64,000 bases of DNA from Hexactinellida sp. DTS-2022 (lineage: Eukaryota; Porifera; Hexactinellida), in assembly GCA_028753945.1 (NCBI GenBank), contig JAPNXP010000007.1, positions 2,232,001 to 2,296,000 on the forward strand, in the 5' to 3' direction. This document shows, one piece after another, positions 43,027 through 54,429 of the stretch (positions are counted from its first letter, which is position 1; each line of letters opens with the position of its first letter). Under the pieces are notes generated by a model. The model did not search any database. It was given only the letters and a program-made list of their open reading frames with translations, and was not told the DNA's origin. Made by a program: the position numbers and the translations under genes.

Positions 43027-45885
43027 ATGCCTAACACGTGCTCTGTCCCCGGATGCAAGAGTAACTACAACCCGGATGACCATGTTCCTGTGTTCAAGAT
43101 GCCTCAAAATCCGCCAACCCTGAATCACGCCTGGACATGCGCTCTTCGTCGCGAGGATATTGGTGACCTGAAGGTGGTCTATGTATGTATCAACCATTTT
43201 CAGAAAGAAGACATAGACATCACTTTCCAAGAGGAGATGGTACTTTTACTGAAGTACCGCGGTCGAAGCCAAAGCTGAAGGAAGGCGCTGTACCAAGTTT
43301 ACTACCCGGCTGCCCAGAGTATTACTCATCAAAACCTAACAAACGGAATCGCTTGTCATACGATGCAAAAGAGGAAGACTTGATGAACCAAACACTACAA
43401 CTCAGCTTGAGATCCGAGAGTCAAGAGAAAGAGAAGTTTGTGGTCAACTCTCTACAGGACTTGAAAGATAAGTTAGCCTTGATTTGTTTACCTAATAGTT
43501 GGTTGGTGTGGTTCCGTAATGAGAGTAACATAACGTTTGTTCTCGCTAAAATGGCTGAAAACAATATTTCCGTAGATTTGTACCTTGAAATCAATGCTTA
43601 TTTATCCACCTCAGCTTATTTTAATGGACAAAGTATATCCGTTCCCATTGCTGCAATTAATGACATCCGAGAAATTGAATCTGTTTTGCAGGAACTTGCT
43701 TTAAAATACAACTCTAGCTCTAATAATACTAAGGAGGCGATTCATTTGCCTCGAGCCAAAGAGCATATTAAGGAGGTCATCAGTGATTTACTACTTAATA
43801 ATGAACATAATAATGATTCCTCAGAATTAGCGCGTTTGCAATTCATATTGGGTCAATTAGAAAATACATTTATTCCCAAGAACAGACGAAGGTACAACAT
43901 CATAACACAAATCATGGCAATTAAAACTCATTTGATATCTCCTGCTTATTATAAGTATCTTCAGAGTTTAAACTGTATATCTCTTCCTCATGTTCATACA
44001 TTAGAGAAACTGTATGCTTCATTTGGTCTTGAAAACGATTTTTGTACATATCTTCGCCATGCCACTTCCTGCTTTAGTCCAGAGGAAAGAAATGTCATAG
44101 TTCAAATGGATGAAATTCATGTTAGATCTGATATTTCCTATAAGGGTGGAAAAATATATGGTCCAAACTTAACTCCTGACGACCCAACGAGAACTGTATT
44201 CGCGTTCATGGTCTCTAGTCTACATAAAAAATGGTCTTGTATCTCTCGTTTATTACCCTGTGCATCTATCTCTGCTGAAAAGATATTCCCAATCATTAAA
44301 TCTTGCATAATAGATATCGAGCATTGCGGTCTAAAGGTGCAAGTCATTTCTACTGATAATTATCCTTTAAATGTGAACCTGTTTAAATTATTTTCCCTTA
44401 ATGGAAAGTTGGAGACCAATGTATCTCACCCATTTGACAGCAATAGAATACTCTTTCTGACATTTGATTTTGTACACATATTAAAAAGTATTCGTAATAA
44501 CTGGTTAAATCAAAAAGATTTTGCTAAAACATTTCATTTTCCAAATTTGGTAAATTTTAAAGTTGATTATTGTGATTATCCCCTTAAGTTCGGTTGTGCG
44601 TCCTTTCAAGATGTACGTCAATTATATAATTCAGAAAGAACAAGTTTAGCCAAGTTAGCTCCTCATTTGACTATGAAATCCTGTTTCCCGTCTAGCATAG
44701 AGCGTCAAAATGTCAAACTGGTTTTGAAAGTCGTTAACGAATTAACAATATCTGCGCTAACTATCCAGAACGAATTGCGTTATCCAGAATATAGAAATAA
44801 TACTCCTGAGTTTGTTGATACCCTTCTTAATGTTTGGAAATTATTCAACATTAATACACCATTTAAAGGTATACGTTTGAATGATAATTTCTCTATACCA
44901 TTGACTTTGAATGACGAGCGATTTCTATTTTTGACTCGTGTAGTTTTTTGGTTAGATGCTTGGCAAACTTTACTAGAAAAAATTGGCAAACTGAGTAAAC
45001 AAACATACACCAGTTTTAGACATGCTTGTATTGCCTTACCACAAATTACCAACCATTTGATTCAATCTTGTCAGGCTTTAAATATGTGTTGTCCTCCTTT
45101 CTACAGACGGATCCCTTGGAACACCATTTCGGTCTATACCGTATGATGTCGGGTTCTAATTATCACATCTATCTTCAAATCCTTGAAACTGAGCGTCGAC
45201 TTAAACTTTCTAACATATTAAACATATTCAATGACCAACAAGACAATTCCTTTCAATCTATTCAGTCATTTGTTAAGTCATTTTCTTGTCCGTTTTCCAC
45301 TACTGATGGTGAATTAAATTTGGAGCCATTTCTTGATGAGATTAATGATCTATCAACAATTGATTATGGTTCATAGTTGCTTCAATCATTAGCCTTTATT
45401 GCAGGCTATACTGTCCATCAATACCTGAAACAAACAAAACTGTGTCATGTCTGTCTACATATGCTAACAGTTGATAAAGAATTTCTCCTTGATTTATACC
45501 TGGACTCTCAGTATAAACTTCTGCAGCCAACGGACCGTGGCGGACTTAAATATCCATCTGAGCCAGTTTTGAATTCCATCCTTGTTTTATGGAAGACCTT
45601 CAGTGCCATCGAACAATAAAGAGCTGTTGGCGAAGCTTGTAAGTGGACCTTCTAGAAAAATACTAGTTGAACTCACGTTGATGTATTTGGAAGATAGTAA
45701 TAATCGTGATCCAAGTATTTGGAAGTCTACTTGTATTAGCTGTGGTGTGTCTAGTTAGAATATCTTATCGAAACTCGTCTTTACTGCAGCGAATTGTTTT
45801 CTTGCAAATAAAGTTAAGAATTATAACTCGCTGGTTCTTTCAAAAAGTATAGAAAAGCGTAAATTAAAGAAATTCTCTTAATATT
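43027..45885 (+). pseudogene. P-C transposase (THAP9-like), nearly complete
   Basis: The start at 43027 opens a THAP domain: MPNTCSVPGC (Cys5, Cys10), Trp36, then VCINHF (Cys54, His57). A frame change near 43240 leads to a frame that stays open to 45146. That frame contains NVIVQMDEIHVRSDISYKGG (first Asp at 44109-44111), VISTDNYPLNVNLFK (second Asp at 44355-44357) and FDFVHILKSIRNNW. Around 45070-45110 the frame changes again, perhaps at a short intron, into QTDPLEHHFGLYRMMSGSNY (Glu region). In-frame stops at 45374-45376 and 45617-45619 split the rest (SLAFIAGYTVHQYLKQTKLC). The length, about 900 codons, equals other THAP9-like proteins. It is the best-preserved P gene here. Confidence 0.85.
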
Positions 45886-46756
45886 TGTATTTGTTTTAGT
45901 CTAGTATTGTAACAACAACAAAAAACACATAAAAATTATAATAAAACAAAAAACCCACAAAAAAATTATAAAAAATTGAAACTCATAAAAAAATGCATAT
46001 TTGGATATCCTTAGATATTATTATTAGTAAATTCTTCATTAGTTATAGTCTAATTAGTTCAGAATTGTCATAAACTGCTATTTATTTTCATTCATTTCCT
46101 TTCCTTTTCACTTATCTATTTATTGTTATCTAAATATTTATTCTTATATTTATTTATGCTATTTCATCAATATATATATTCATTTATTTAAAGTAGTAAT
46201 CATTATATGCACTATTTATATTCATTCAATTATTATAAATGTTAGTAACTATGTTTTTCGTGTTTGTATGTGCGTGCGTATGTCTTGTCTTCTTCTAGGT
46301 ATAGTTCTAATCCGAACTACTGATGAGACTTATGGAGAGTCGAAACCTTGAAAATTCATAATATCACTTTTAATTATGTGTCTACTTATTTGTATTTGCC
46401 ATTATTTGTATTACTCTGTTTATTCTTATTTCTATTATGTAGTTAATGTGTCGTGAGTCACTTCTAGAGCCAGAGAGAGGAAAGAAATCAAATAATTGTG
46501 TATTATTTACTGTAGTATTAATATTAGAAATTGTACTGTTTGTGTTTATAATTACTATTAAAATTATGAAAACCCAATCGCCCTTCTAGTTCAGCTAATA
46601 CTAAATACGGGCTAGCAGGACTGAGTTATGTTTACGACCTAGAGACTCATAAAGAACTTAGTAGTTCAATATACTGAACATTAAAAAATAAAAATTTCCC
46701 ATCTTCTTGTGCATCCCTGGTACATCTACTGTCAGGCCATATATAGAGTAGGCTAT
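45886..46756. other. P-C 3' non-coding region
   Basis: A-rich tracts (45908-45995) and AT-rich sequence run to the right terminus. No gene is seen. Confidence 0.45.
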
Positions 46757-46969
46757 GCTTCTGCTTAATATTTATTTAATATTACCTAGATTGCACCTAG
46801 ATTAGACCAATATTATACAACAATTTTCCACGTTAATTTCGAGTATTTAAGGTAGTATAGATGTAGGTATATTAAATGTGTAATGGAGTTTAGAATGTTA
46901 TACCGAACAATTCCTAATCTGCTATAATTAATTGTACCTAATTATACCATCGGTATACCACGTACCGTG

Positions 46970-48439
46970 GTCTCAGTACACGGGAAGCATAGTTGTAATC
47001 TAGAAACCTTTCAGAAATAATTGAAACTAGTAGACTACATTGTTTGTTAATGGTAAAGTACTATTAGTAAGATACAATTAATAATTCACTTCGATTTGAG
47101 TTATATATTCCCGTCAGTGAGGTTAGGATTTAAAGTCATATACGAATTCGAAACCAGATCACATTGCCCATTCCCTGATTAGGACAATTTTCCGGGTATG
47201 GAGATCTATTTGCATGGAAACGACGATTCCAATAAAAAATTCACCTGTCCCGGGTAATCGAGGCCACGATTAGCGGGGTTACACAATGGGATTTTTCTTT
47301 ATCTGGGACCTAATATAGAACATGTCTTCATACATAACTAAATCTGATTTGATTGGGAAATTCCACACAGTCCCTGAACAATTTTATCAGCTTTGGACAG
47401 ATTTTTCTTTGGCAAATTTTAGATTATTAAAATAATTGAGTTTATTTCGTTTTATTAGTTATTATACTCGGAAGGATAATATAGGAAAATTTGGCTTGAT
47501 TCTGAGGACAATTGAACTCAGCAGGGCTGAATGAAATTTGGAAATGTCTGTTATATGGCCAAATTCAGAGTATTAAAAATTACGGCCCCACAATGCTCGT
47601 CAGATAAATTAAGATTCGATTGTTTTTAGTTAGTATACCTGCAAACTATAGCTACATTTAAAATTTCAGGTGAATCTGACAATAGTTTTGCTGTAGCGAC
47701 CTTTATAAGATTCGGGAATGTATTGGACATCATGTAGGGTGACTTTTTCAAATAGATGAAAAAGTTTGTAGGATCACACTGCCATAATTTGCTTTCAATT
47801 TCGTTGTTATTCACACAATAGTATATTTGCATATATACTTAGGGTTTAAAGCAAAGTTTTCAACATTTCAATATAAAAATTCAGAGTTATAGTCATTTGA
47901 AGTCATATTTGGACTGTGAATGTGCCTAGTCTGACTTCAAAGGGCTGTAACACTAAAAGTTTGCATTGTAAAGTTTAGATCAAGGGTCATTCCCAAATTA
48001 AATATATATCCATTAGTTTACACATGGTTTCGAACAATTTGGATAAAAACTGTGAACGCTTTAGCAATTAAACCTTTCTGACCTTTCAACTCATTGGGTG
48101 GTCCTTTCACTTTTCTATTTTGAATCTCGGAAACCCGTTGACCAATAAATAAAATTTTGAGTGCAAAATGCTCGCAATACCCGATTTCCTATCACCCCAA
48201 TAATACATTTTATGACCCTAACTCGCACAATTTTTCCAAATGACCATATATGGGCATAAAATGTGCCCATTTTTGATGATTTAGCATATTTATTTCTCTA
48301 GAACTATAAACTCTAGAGCTTAGCACTAAATTTCCAATCACATCCATGTAATATTGCAAACCCATTAGATTAGCAATTGAAACCTTTTTCGTAAAGATTG
48401 CTATCCTATATATTCACCGGAATACGCTCATAATAGTGT
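46970..48439. other. Non-coding; distant repeat of 50330-50520
   Basis: The part at about 47870-48050 shares GACTTCAAAGGGCTGTA, AAAGTTTGCATTG and CATTAGTTTA words with 50430-50520, so both belong to one old repeat. No gene is supported. Confidence 0.4.
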
Positions 48440-48519
48440 GAAAAGTAAATTAAAAATATATTTACTTTTGGTTCAACTATTGCAAATTTGGTCCAAATTG
48501 TTTGAAACCAAGTCTAAAC

Positions 48520-50267
48520 CAGGGACTTCTCTAATATAGGGACTGTAAACTTCGTTTTACGGTAAAATTAGCGTAGGCCTAAAACAGTATTGTTACTTAT
48601 TGATATCCCGTAATCCGCTAATGCTAGACACAGGAAATGTATTATTGTCGTATAGGAAGTCATATTTTGGGAGTCCAACGGTAATATTGGTTTATCGAAA
48701 ATATTTGTGGAATGTAAGTTATGCGATTTTCACACCCTTCCATATATGGTAATATTGTTAAAATCTCGAGATTACTTAACTTTATACATATGAAATGTAT
48801 CATTTTCGTACAGGAATTCATATTTTGGGAGTCTAACGGTCATATTGGTTTATCGAAAATATTTGTGGAATGTAAGTTATGCGATTCTCACACCTTTCCA
48901 TATATGGTAATATTGTTAAAATCTCGAGATTAGTTAGTTTTATACATATGAAGTATATTATTGGCGAATGGGAAATGGGAATTCATATTTAGGGACTCAG
49001 TAGATCACATTGCTTTACCTAAGGCGTTCCCCTTAGCCCAGTGGTTCCCACACTTTTTTATCTCATTCCCCCTTTTTCAACACCATTTTTTTGCATTCCC
49101 CCTTCCCAAGATTGTACAAATTAATTTAATGTTTGTATACTAAGGATACTTTAATGTCAAGGATAAGAATAGTGTATAATAAACTAATGAACCAAAAGTA
49201 TGCATAAATCTGCTGAAAAAATGTAAATTTACACCGCAGCCATCCCCCCTAAAAAGTGCCAAATTCCCCCCCAGGGGGGAATTCCCCCCCCTTTGGGAAC
49301 CACTGCCTTAGCCTATATTATTATTTTGGCACTCTCCACAGGAGGATTGCCCCGACCCTGTTTTGTAGTTTAGCTAATACTTACATATCAGATATCTGTC
49401 ATTATGTTGTTTATTAAAAAACAACAAGGCTGGATTCGGTTAACTGGTTACCGTTGCTGACATCGGTTAACGATTAGAGATTTTATTAACCAGTTAGCAG
49501 GTCTGTTGAATAACAGTAGAGTTATTGGGAAATTAATGTATAAAGTATTAAATCTTTTTGAATTTTATCAGAATATGTAGTCCTAAATCCATTTCTCATC
49601 ACCATTTAATACATTTTATTGGACAACATTGATTTAAATATAGATTTGAAAGAAACTTATCAAGATTTTTTAATAATGTAAGAATTAGCAAAACTACAAA
49701 ACAGGGTCGGGGCAATCCTCCAGTAGAGAATGCCAAAATAATAATATAGGCTAAGGGGAACGCCTTAGGTAAATCAATGTGATCTACTGAGTCCCTAAAT
49801 ATGAATTCCCATTTCCCATTCGCCAATAATATATTTAATATGTATAAAACTAACTAATCTCGAGATTTTAACAATATTACCATATATGGAAAGGTGTGAG
49901 AATCGCATAACTTACATTCCACAAATATTTTCGATAAACCAATATGACCGTTAGACTCCCAAAATATGAATTCCTGTACGAAAATGATACATTTCATATG
50001 TATAAAGTTAAGTAATCTCGAGATTTTAACAATATTACCATATATGGAAGGGTGTGAAAATCGCATAACTTACATTCCACAAATATTTTTGATAAACCAA
50101 TATTACCGTTGGACTCCCAAAATATGACTTCCTATATGACAATAATACATTTCCTGTGTCTAGCATTAGCGGATTACGGGATATCAATAAGTAACAATAC
50201 TGTTTTAGGCCTACGCTAATTTTACCGTAAAACGAAGTTTACAGTCCCTATATTAAAGAAGTCCCTG
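48520..50267. mobile_element. P-derived giant palindrome, arms about 590 bp
   Basis: The outer ends are CAGGGACTTCTCTAATATAG and, inverted, CAGGGACTTCTTTAATATAG, flanked by TCTAAAC (48513-48519 and 50268-50274). The arms run to about 49385 and from about 49679, and match almost perfectly apart from a MITE in the left arm. Their middle parts are P-terminal sequence (AGTCCAACGG, CATATTGG, ATATTTGTGGAATG, CCATATATGGTAATATT), duplicated within each arm. The ~290-bp loop codes for nothing. It is a non-autonomous P relative with greatly extended inverted repeats. Confidence 0.85.
49039..49305. mobile_element. hAT-H MITE in the palindrome's left arm, 267 bp
   Basis: Exact 8-bp duplications CCTTAGCC lie at 49031-49038 and 49306-49313. 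The ends are CAGTGGTTCCCACA and TTGGGAACCACTG. ATTCCCCC words are frequent near both ends. The right arm of the palindrome keeps the unoccupied site, GGCTAAGG, at 49749-49756. Confidence 0.92.
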
Positions 50268-50580
50268 TCTAAACTAATGAGGACATATGTAATTCGGGGG
50301 GGATTTTTCAAACTAACATATACCACGCAAACCTTCAGAATTCTATATCTTTGAAGTTCGACTTGGACCGCATATTACATAATTCGTCGAATAATGCAAA
50401 AATGTGCAGTCAAAATATGACTTCATAGGGCTGTAGCTCCCAAAGTTTGTATGCTAGAGGTTAGTTTGAAAAATATGCCCGAATTACATATGTCCTCATT
50501 AGTTTAGACTTGTTTTTAAACTTTTTGGACCAAATTTGCAATAGTTGAACCAAATGTAAATTTATTTTTAATTGAAAATT

Positions 50581-51230
50581 GACCTTTTCATGATGATACA
50601 CACATTCCTCAGCACTAAACTGGTAATAAAAGCAAAAGTAGGGCTCAGATTCACTTGAAACTCTTAATCCATCTATACTTCACTGGGTACTATACGAAAA
50701 CAATCTAATCTCAATAACCAAATTAACCAAAGAGGGGCCTTAAATAAAACTAAGTATTACTTAGTAACTAAGTAAATAGTTTCGGCTAAATTGTGATTTA
50801 TTTAAGATTTTATGTGTTGATTTACAATATTATTTACAAAACTTTAATTTCGATCAATTTACAACATGACAATTATATTTGAATGGCACTATTATTGGTA
50901 CAACAATAGTATTGTACCGGATATAGAGTGGATTATGTGTATCTCGAAGGATTCATTCATGGGGTATTTCCTGGATTTTGCAGCATTTATTATTCAAACA
51001 ATAGGGTACAACTATAGTATTGTACCGGAATATTATGTGTACATTGAAATACTCGTCATTTATAGTGTGTATTATGGTTCATTAAGAAAGAATCGTCTTT
51101 ATGTTTACAACGATTTCGAGTTTATCAGCTGCCAATTCGTAACTCGGTATTTTTTCATACAACTACACGAAAACATTGGATGTTTTCTCAATCCATCCAC
51201 TCACAAATTACATTCCAATCAAACCACAAC
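50581..51230. repeat. Non-coding; imperfect ~100-bp duplication
   Basis: GGTACAACAATAGTATTGTACCGG near 50896 and a close relative near 51003 mark two imperfect tandem units, each with a short palindrome. The open frame across them (50866-51234) has repeat-like composition and is probably not a gene. Confidence 0.4.
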
Positions 51231-51537
51231 CTAGGGCACCGGCGGCATGGACGCATCGGTTGCACGGTGGACCAGTTGCTCCGATCAATTTCTTTCCCCA
51301 AAAATCTGACTCAAGGTAACTAACAAACTAACTGAATAATCAATAAATTTTATTATTCTCGACACATAATCGTCAATGATTTTCACAGGTAAATCATTTC
51401 CGAATACCACGATTTCGCACATATAAAATCAATGAATATATGAAGGGTGGGGAGAGGTTCGGGGGGTTTGCTCCCCGATTTTGGTTTATCATTTCTACTG
51501 GTGCACACGTTGGTCCGGCGGGTAGCCGGCGCCCCAG
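51231..51537. mobile_element. Possible hAT-like MITE with G/C-rich ends
   Basis: The left end reads TAGGGCACCGGCGGCATGGA and TTGCACGGTGGACCAGT. The right end inverted reads TGGGGCGCCGGCTACCCG and GGACCAACGTGTGCACCAGT. No clean target duplication was found. Confidence 0.45.
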
Positions 51538-51598
51538 ACAAACCAATTATTGACTGTTGCACTATAATTTTTTGCAACATGTTAAGTTCCAGCCTGTA

Positions 51599-51745
51599 CA
51601 GTGCCGTAGCCACCAATTAAAAGTGGTCAGGTTAGACCGGGCTGGATACAGTACCAACAGGACCAAGGGTTCAGGTTAACCTGTCCAACCAACCAAAAGT
51701 GGTCAGGTTGAAACCTGACCAACCTGACCAGTGGCTACGGCCCTG
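51599..51745. mobile_element. MITE-D copy 2, 147 bp, 5-bp duplication
   Basis: The ends are CAGTGCCGTAGCCACCAATT and CCAGTGGCTACGGCCCTG. CTGTA lies at 51594-51598 and 51746-51750. It is the reverse of the copy at 36381-36527, with the same length and few differences. Confidence 0.88.
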
Positions 51746-51750
51746 CTGTA

Positions 51751-52600
51751 GTTTCTACTATGGGCGTAAATCCAGGCGAGCCTGGGGGGAATATATTCCC
51801 TCCATCCTTTGGAGTGAAGAGGATGCTCCTCATTTGTGATCAGATGCCTTAATGAAGTATCTACCGGCTACTTTCCTAACAATTCTCTAGCAATAAAATG
51901 ACAATTTTTTTCCTATATTATAGCATTTGTAGATATAAACTTATTTACACTACAGTAGCGTATTTAGGGGGGGCATAGGGGGCACGTCCCCCCCCCCCAA
52001 GGGCGTAGCCAGGCCAAAATCCAGGGGGGGGTGCAAATGTATAACCAGCGAGCGACTTAAATGGGGTCTGGGAATGAAACGCCCAGAAAATGGCTGAGCT
52101 AGGGGCGGGGGGGGGGAAACTGCGCCCCATGTCCCCCCTTCCTACGCCCATGCCCCTCCCTTGAAAAAATTGCCTATAAATATGTGCAAAATTAGCGAAT
52201 TATTATATAATCAGTATTGTTTAATTAACGAACTCTTTTGAGATTTGTCTTTACAACAAACAACAAAAAATACTACGTAACAAAAAGACTGACGAACCCA
52301 TAAATATAAAAGACTTGATATTTCTAGCAAATCAAATTACCGATATCAAATTACCGACATTCCATGTGACGTTGAGGAAGTAGTGGAACAGTATGCCAGG
52401 CAGCATCCAAGAAGGCTACAATTTCATCTTTCTGAAATTAATTATATTTAAAAAAGCTTGTCGAAATATGTTATTTGAGTGTGTCTAATCTAAAAAAGAA
52501 AATTGGGGGGCTTCCCCCAGAAAGCCACCTTGGTATCGCTCGCTACGCTTGCTCCGGTGTCTCCCCCCTTACACAATCCTGGATCCGCCCCTGCACTATT
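51751..52600. repeat. Mosaic of hAT-type MITE ends
   Basis: GGGCGTAAATCCAGGCGAGC (51760), a C/G-run block with GGGCGTAGCCAGGCCAAAAT (51955-52165) and CCTGGATCCGCCCCTG (52579-52594) resemble ends of several hAT MITEs inserted into one another. I could not pair them with confidence. No gene is seen. Confidence 0.45.
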
Positions 52601-52644
52601 TCTATCAAAGTTAGATTTTTGTTAGAATCGTCATCAAATAATCT

Positions 52645-52896
52645 TTGGCTGAAAACCAGAAAACGATCAATATTTCTAATTTATTTTCAAGACAAGAATC
52701 AGAAACACAAAGTGAATGCGTTGGTTTGTCTATTGAGGAATCTGATTCGGACGGGGATGAAAATCCTGCAACCTCTCCACACGATATTTCAAATGATGAC
52801 GATGTTAAGCCTATTCACCCAGATGATATTACAGTTATTCCCCCAAAACAAGAATCAAATTTTTACTTTCAGTCAAGTTTCTATCAAGTTGCATAA
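52645..52896 (+). CDS. Unrecognised acidic ORF, 83 codons
   Basis: The frame begins MAENQKTINISNLFSRQESE and is strongly acidic in the middle (EESDSDGDENPATSPHD). N-termini of some hAT-type transposases look similar, but no diagnostic motif is present. It may be a transposase N-terminal remnant. Confidence 0.25.
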   Translation: MAENQKTINISNLFSRQESETQSECVGLSIEESDSDGDENPATSPHDISNDDDVKPIHPDDITVIPPKQESNFYFQSSFYQVA

Positions 52897-53096
52897 TGCA
52901 TATCTTGCGCTTTCTTATTTCCGTTATTCTAAAATTTTTTATTTTAGATCTGCCAACTGTTTCCTTTATAATAAGGTAAAAAATACATTTATGTGATGAA
53001 TGATATGGGGATTGAAAAATAATTTTGAAGAAGTCTTTAATACAAGACAAATATTTATTACTTTACTAATTGTATATTGTTGACTTATTACTAGAC

Positions 53097-53240
53097 ACTA
53101 GCGCGCTTCGCTTGCTAGGTCGCTTCGCGGCAGAATACAACCGCACACCAACCGCTTTGTGGTTGTTGTGTGGTTTATATACTCCTAATATTGATTATAA
53201 GCGTAAATAGGCCCTAAATAGTCAAATTTAACAATGTGAA
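53097..53240 (+). repeat. Dispersed repeat C, copy 2
   Basis: GCGCGCTTCGCTTGCTAGGT, CGCTTCGCGGC, CACACCAACCGC and TTGATTATAAGCGTAAATAG follow the order seen at 41203-41335 (reversed) and 58155-58330. It runs into the truncated MULE fragment. Confidence 0.6.
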
Positions 53241-53249
53241 ATTTTAATG

Positions 53250-53925
53250 ATGACGAGGAGGAAAATTGCTTTCCATTCTTAAAGGCGTGCAATGTAAAAA
53301 TTTGATAAAATATACTAGGGCATGTTTGAAATGTACCGTCCATATAGATTATGTCAGCATTTGATAGAGATCTCAAGTTGTCAGATATTGTAAAGATGAC
53401 CATCCTATCATTTTCATTACCATCTTCTATCAGCAAGAATTGCTCCCCTTTATGGGTCCTCGTCCATTTACTTTCGAAATGGACCTCACTTCTGTATTTT
53501 GGTAGCGATGGTACCCATTCCCTTCAAATCCTATACAATACAGACTTGATTGATGGAATGGTAGGAAGGTGAGCTGCTACTATATCACAATTCTCTTGTC
53601 TTAATTTCAACCATATTCTTCTGGTAGATAGATGGAATAGGATCAACAGTCTCTTTCACGCTTATTTTCATTTCATCTATTGTTTTAATGGAAATCATTT
53701 CCGCTTCATTTGATGGGTGAATGTGCTTATCCGCTCTGGTTGATAATATTGTCCCACCTAAATTCGTTATTGATCCACCACAACTGCGATTCTTCGCACA
53801 TCTCCGAAAGATGCGATCATCCCGACCTATCTTGTTGATATTATAAATATATCCTTCATAGACAATTGCACGAGCACCTCGAGATATAGTAACAATTTCC
53901 ATAAGACAAAAATTAACCATAAACC
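53250..53925 (-). pseudogene. MULE-3 transposase fragment (FLYWCH-MULE)
   Basis: The N-terminal frame (53920-53585) has a FLYWCH-like finger: YEGYIYNINKIGRDDRIFRR, CGGSITNL, KHIHPSNEAE, then DPIPSIYQKNM. The next part gives KWTRTHKGEQFLLIEDGNEN and DIIYMDGTFQTCPSIFYQIF, the first catalytic Asp region of MULEs. It is cut off after TLHAFKNGK at about 53265. It is only distantly related to MULE-1 and MULE-2. Confidence 0.7.
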
Positions 53926-54429
53926 TTTGTTCTTAATTTTATTTATAATATTTACTATGTTATTTGTATATATTAAACACCGAGAAGATTAGCAACAATA
54001 CCATCAATGTATTGTTGAGCGAAAACCTGCAACATTCTGTGATAAATCAATTAGTAGGCGTAATGGCACTATATTACATTTAGTAGGCAAAAAGGGAGTA
54101 TGCGAATCGGGAGTAGGCGAAGCCGGAAAAGCCCCCCTTAGAAACCGTATCTATCATCCTACCTTTTCTTGGTATTTGAGGTAAATATTTTATTGCTCTA
54201 TCTAACTGCATCTGTATGGAGCATGACTCTGTATGAGGGAATTGTTGCAACTGCTTCAAATTCTTCGAATATTTCCTGAGAGTGAATATCATTATTTTAC
54301 AATCTGCATAGAGTTGAGAAAGAACTTGTTTCATTGTCTTTGAACATCATTTACTGTTCAGACTACTATGTAGTGGGCCAGTATTTAAATCACTGCCTTT
54401 TCTATTTTTACTCCATATACGATGCCTTT
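53926..54429. other. Non-coding; short TAGTAGGC-type repeats
   Basis: Around 54050-54120 the words TTAGTAGGC, GAGTAGGCGAAGCC and GAATCGGGAG recur. The stretch may be the flank of an unrecognised element. No gene is seen. Confidence 0.35.

Larger units (their letters stand above)
42777..46757 (+). mobile_element. P-C: full-length P-type transposon, 3981 bp
   Basis: The ends are CATAGCCTACTCTATATATG and its exact inverse; similarity extends about 60 bp inward. The duplication CTTCTGC lies at 42770-42776 and 46758-46764 (7 bp as read, one base being shared with the terminus). CATAG is also the start of P-A and P-B, but the rest of the ends differs, so this is a separate P lineage. It carries a near-complete THAP-to-C-terminus transposase gene. 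Confidence 0.9.
42694..46969. mobile_element. MITE-F copy 1, split by P-C
   Basis: Exact 8-bp duplications GTCTCAGT lie at 42686-42693 and 46970-46977. The ends are CACGGTAGTGGTATACCGAT and its near-inverse. Without P-C it is about 288 bp and matches the uninterrupted copy at 62120-62409, which supplies the empty site. An 8-bp duplication fits hAT or P-type mobilisation. Confidence 0.9.
48440..50580. repeat. Foldback repeat that hosts the P palindrome
   Basis: The left flank of the P palindrome (about 48440-48519, continued at 50275-50310) and the reverse complement of about 50480-50577 share GGTTCAACTATTGCAAATTT, GGTCCAAA, AAGTCTAAAC and TAATGAGGACATATGTAATT. The P palindrome is therefore inserted into one arm of a second inverted repeat. 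Confidence 0.6.

Noticed and set aside
45908-46000. A-rich tract as a LINE or SINE tail
   Set aside because: It lies inside P-C, downstream of its gene, with no retroelement body or flanking duplication.
48721-48933. Identical 70-codon ORFs in both arms of the palindrome
   Set aside because: They are identical because the arms are inverted copies of P-terminal sequence; no protein function is implied.
50866-51234. 122-codon ORF rich in Tyr, Ile and Phe
   Set aside because: It spans an imperfect tandem duplication, and its composition follows AT-rich DNA; no domain is seen.
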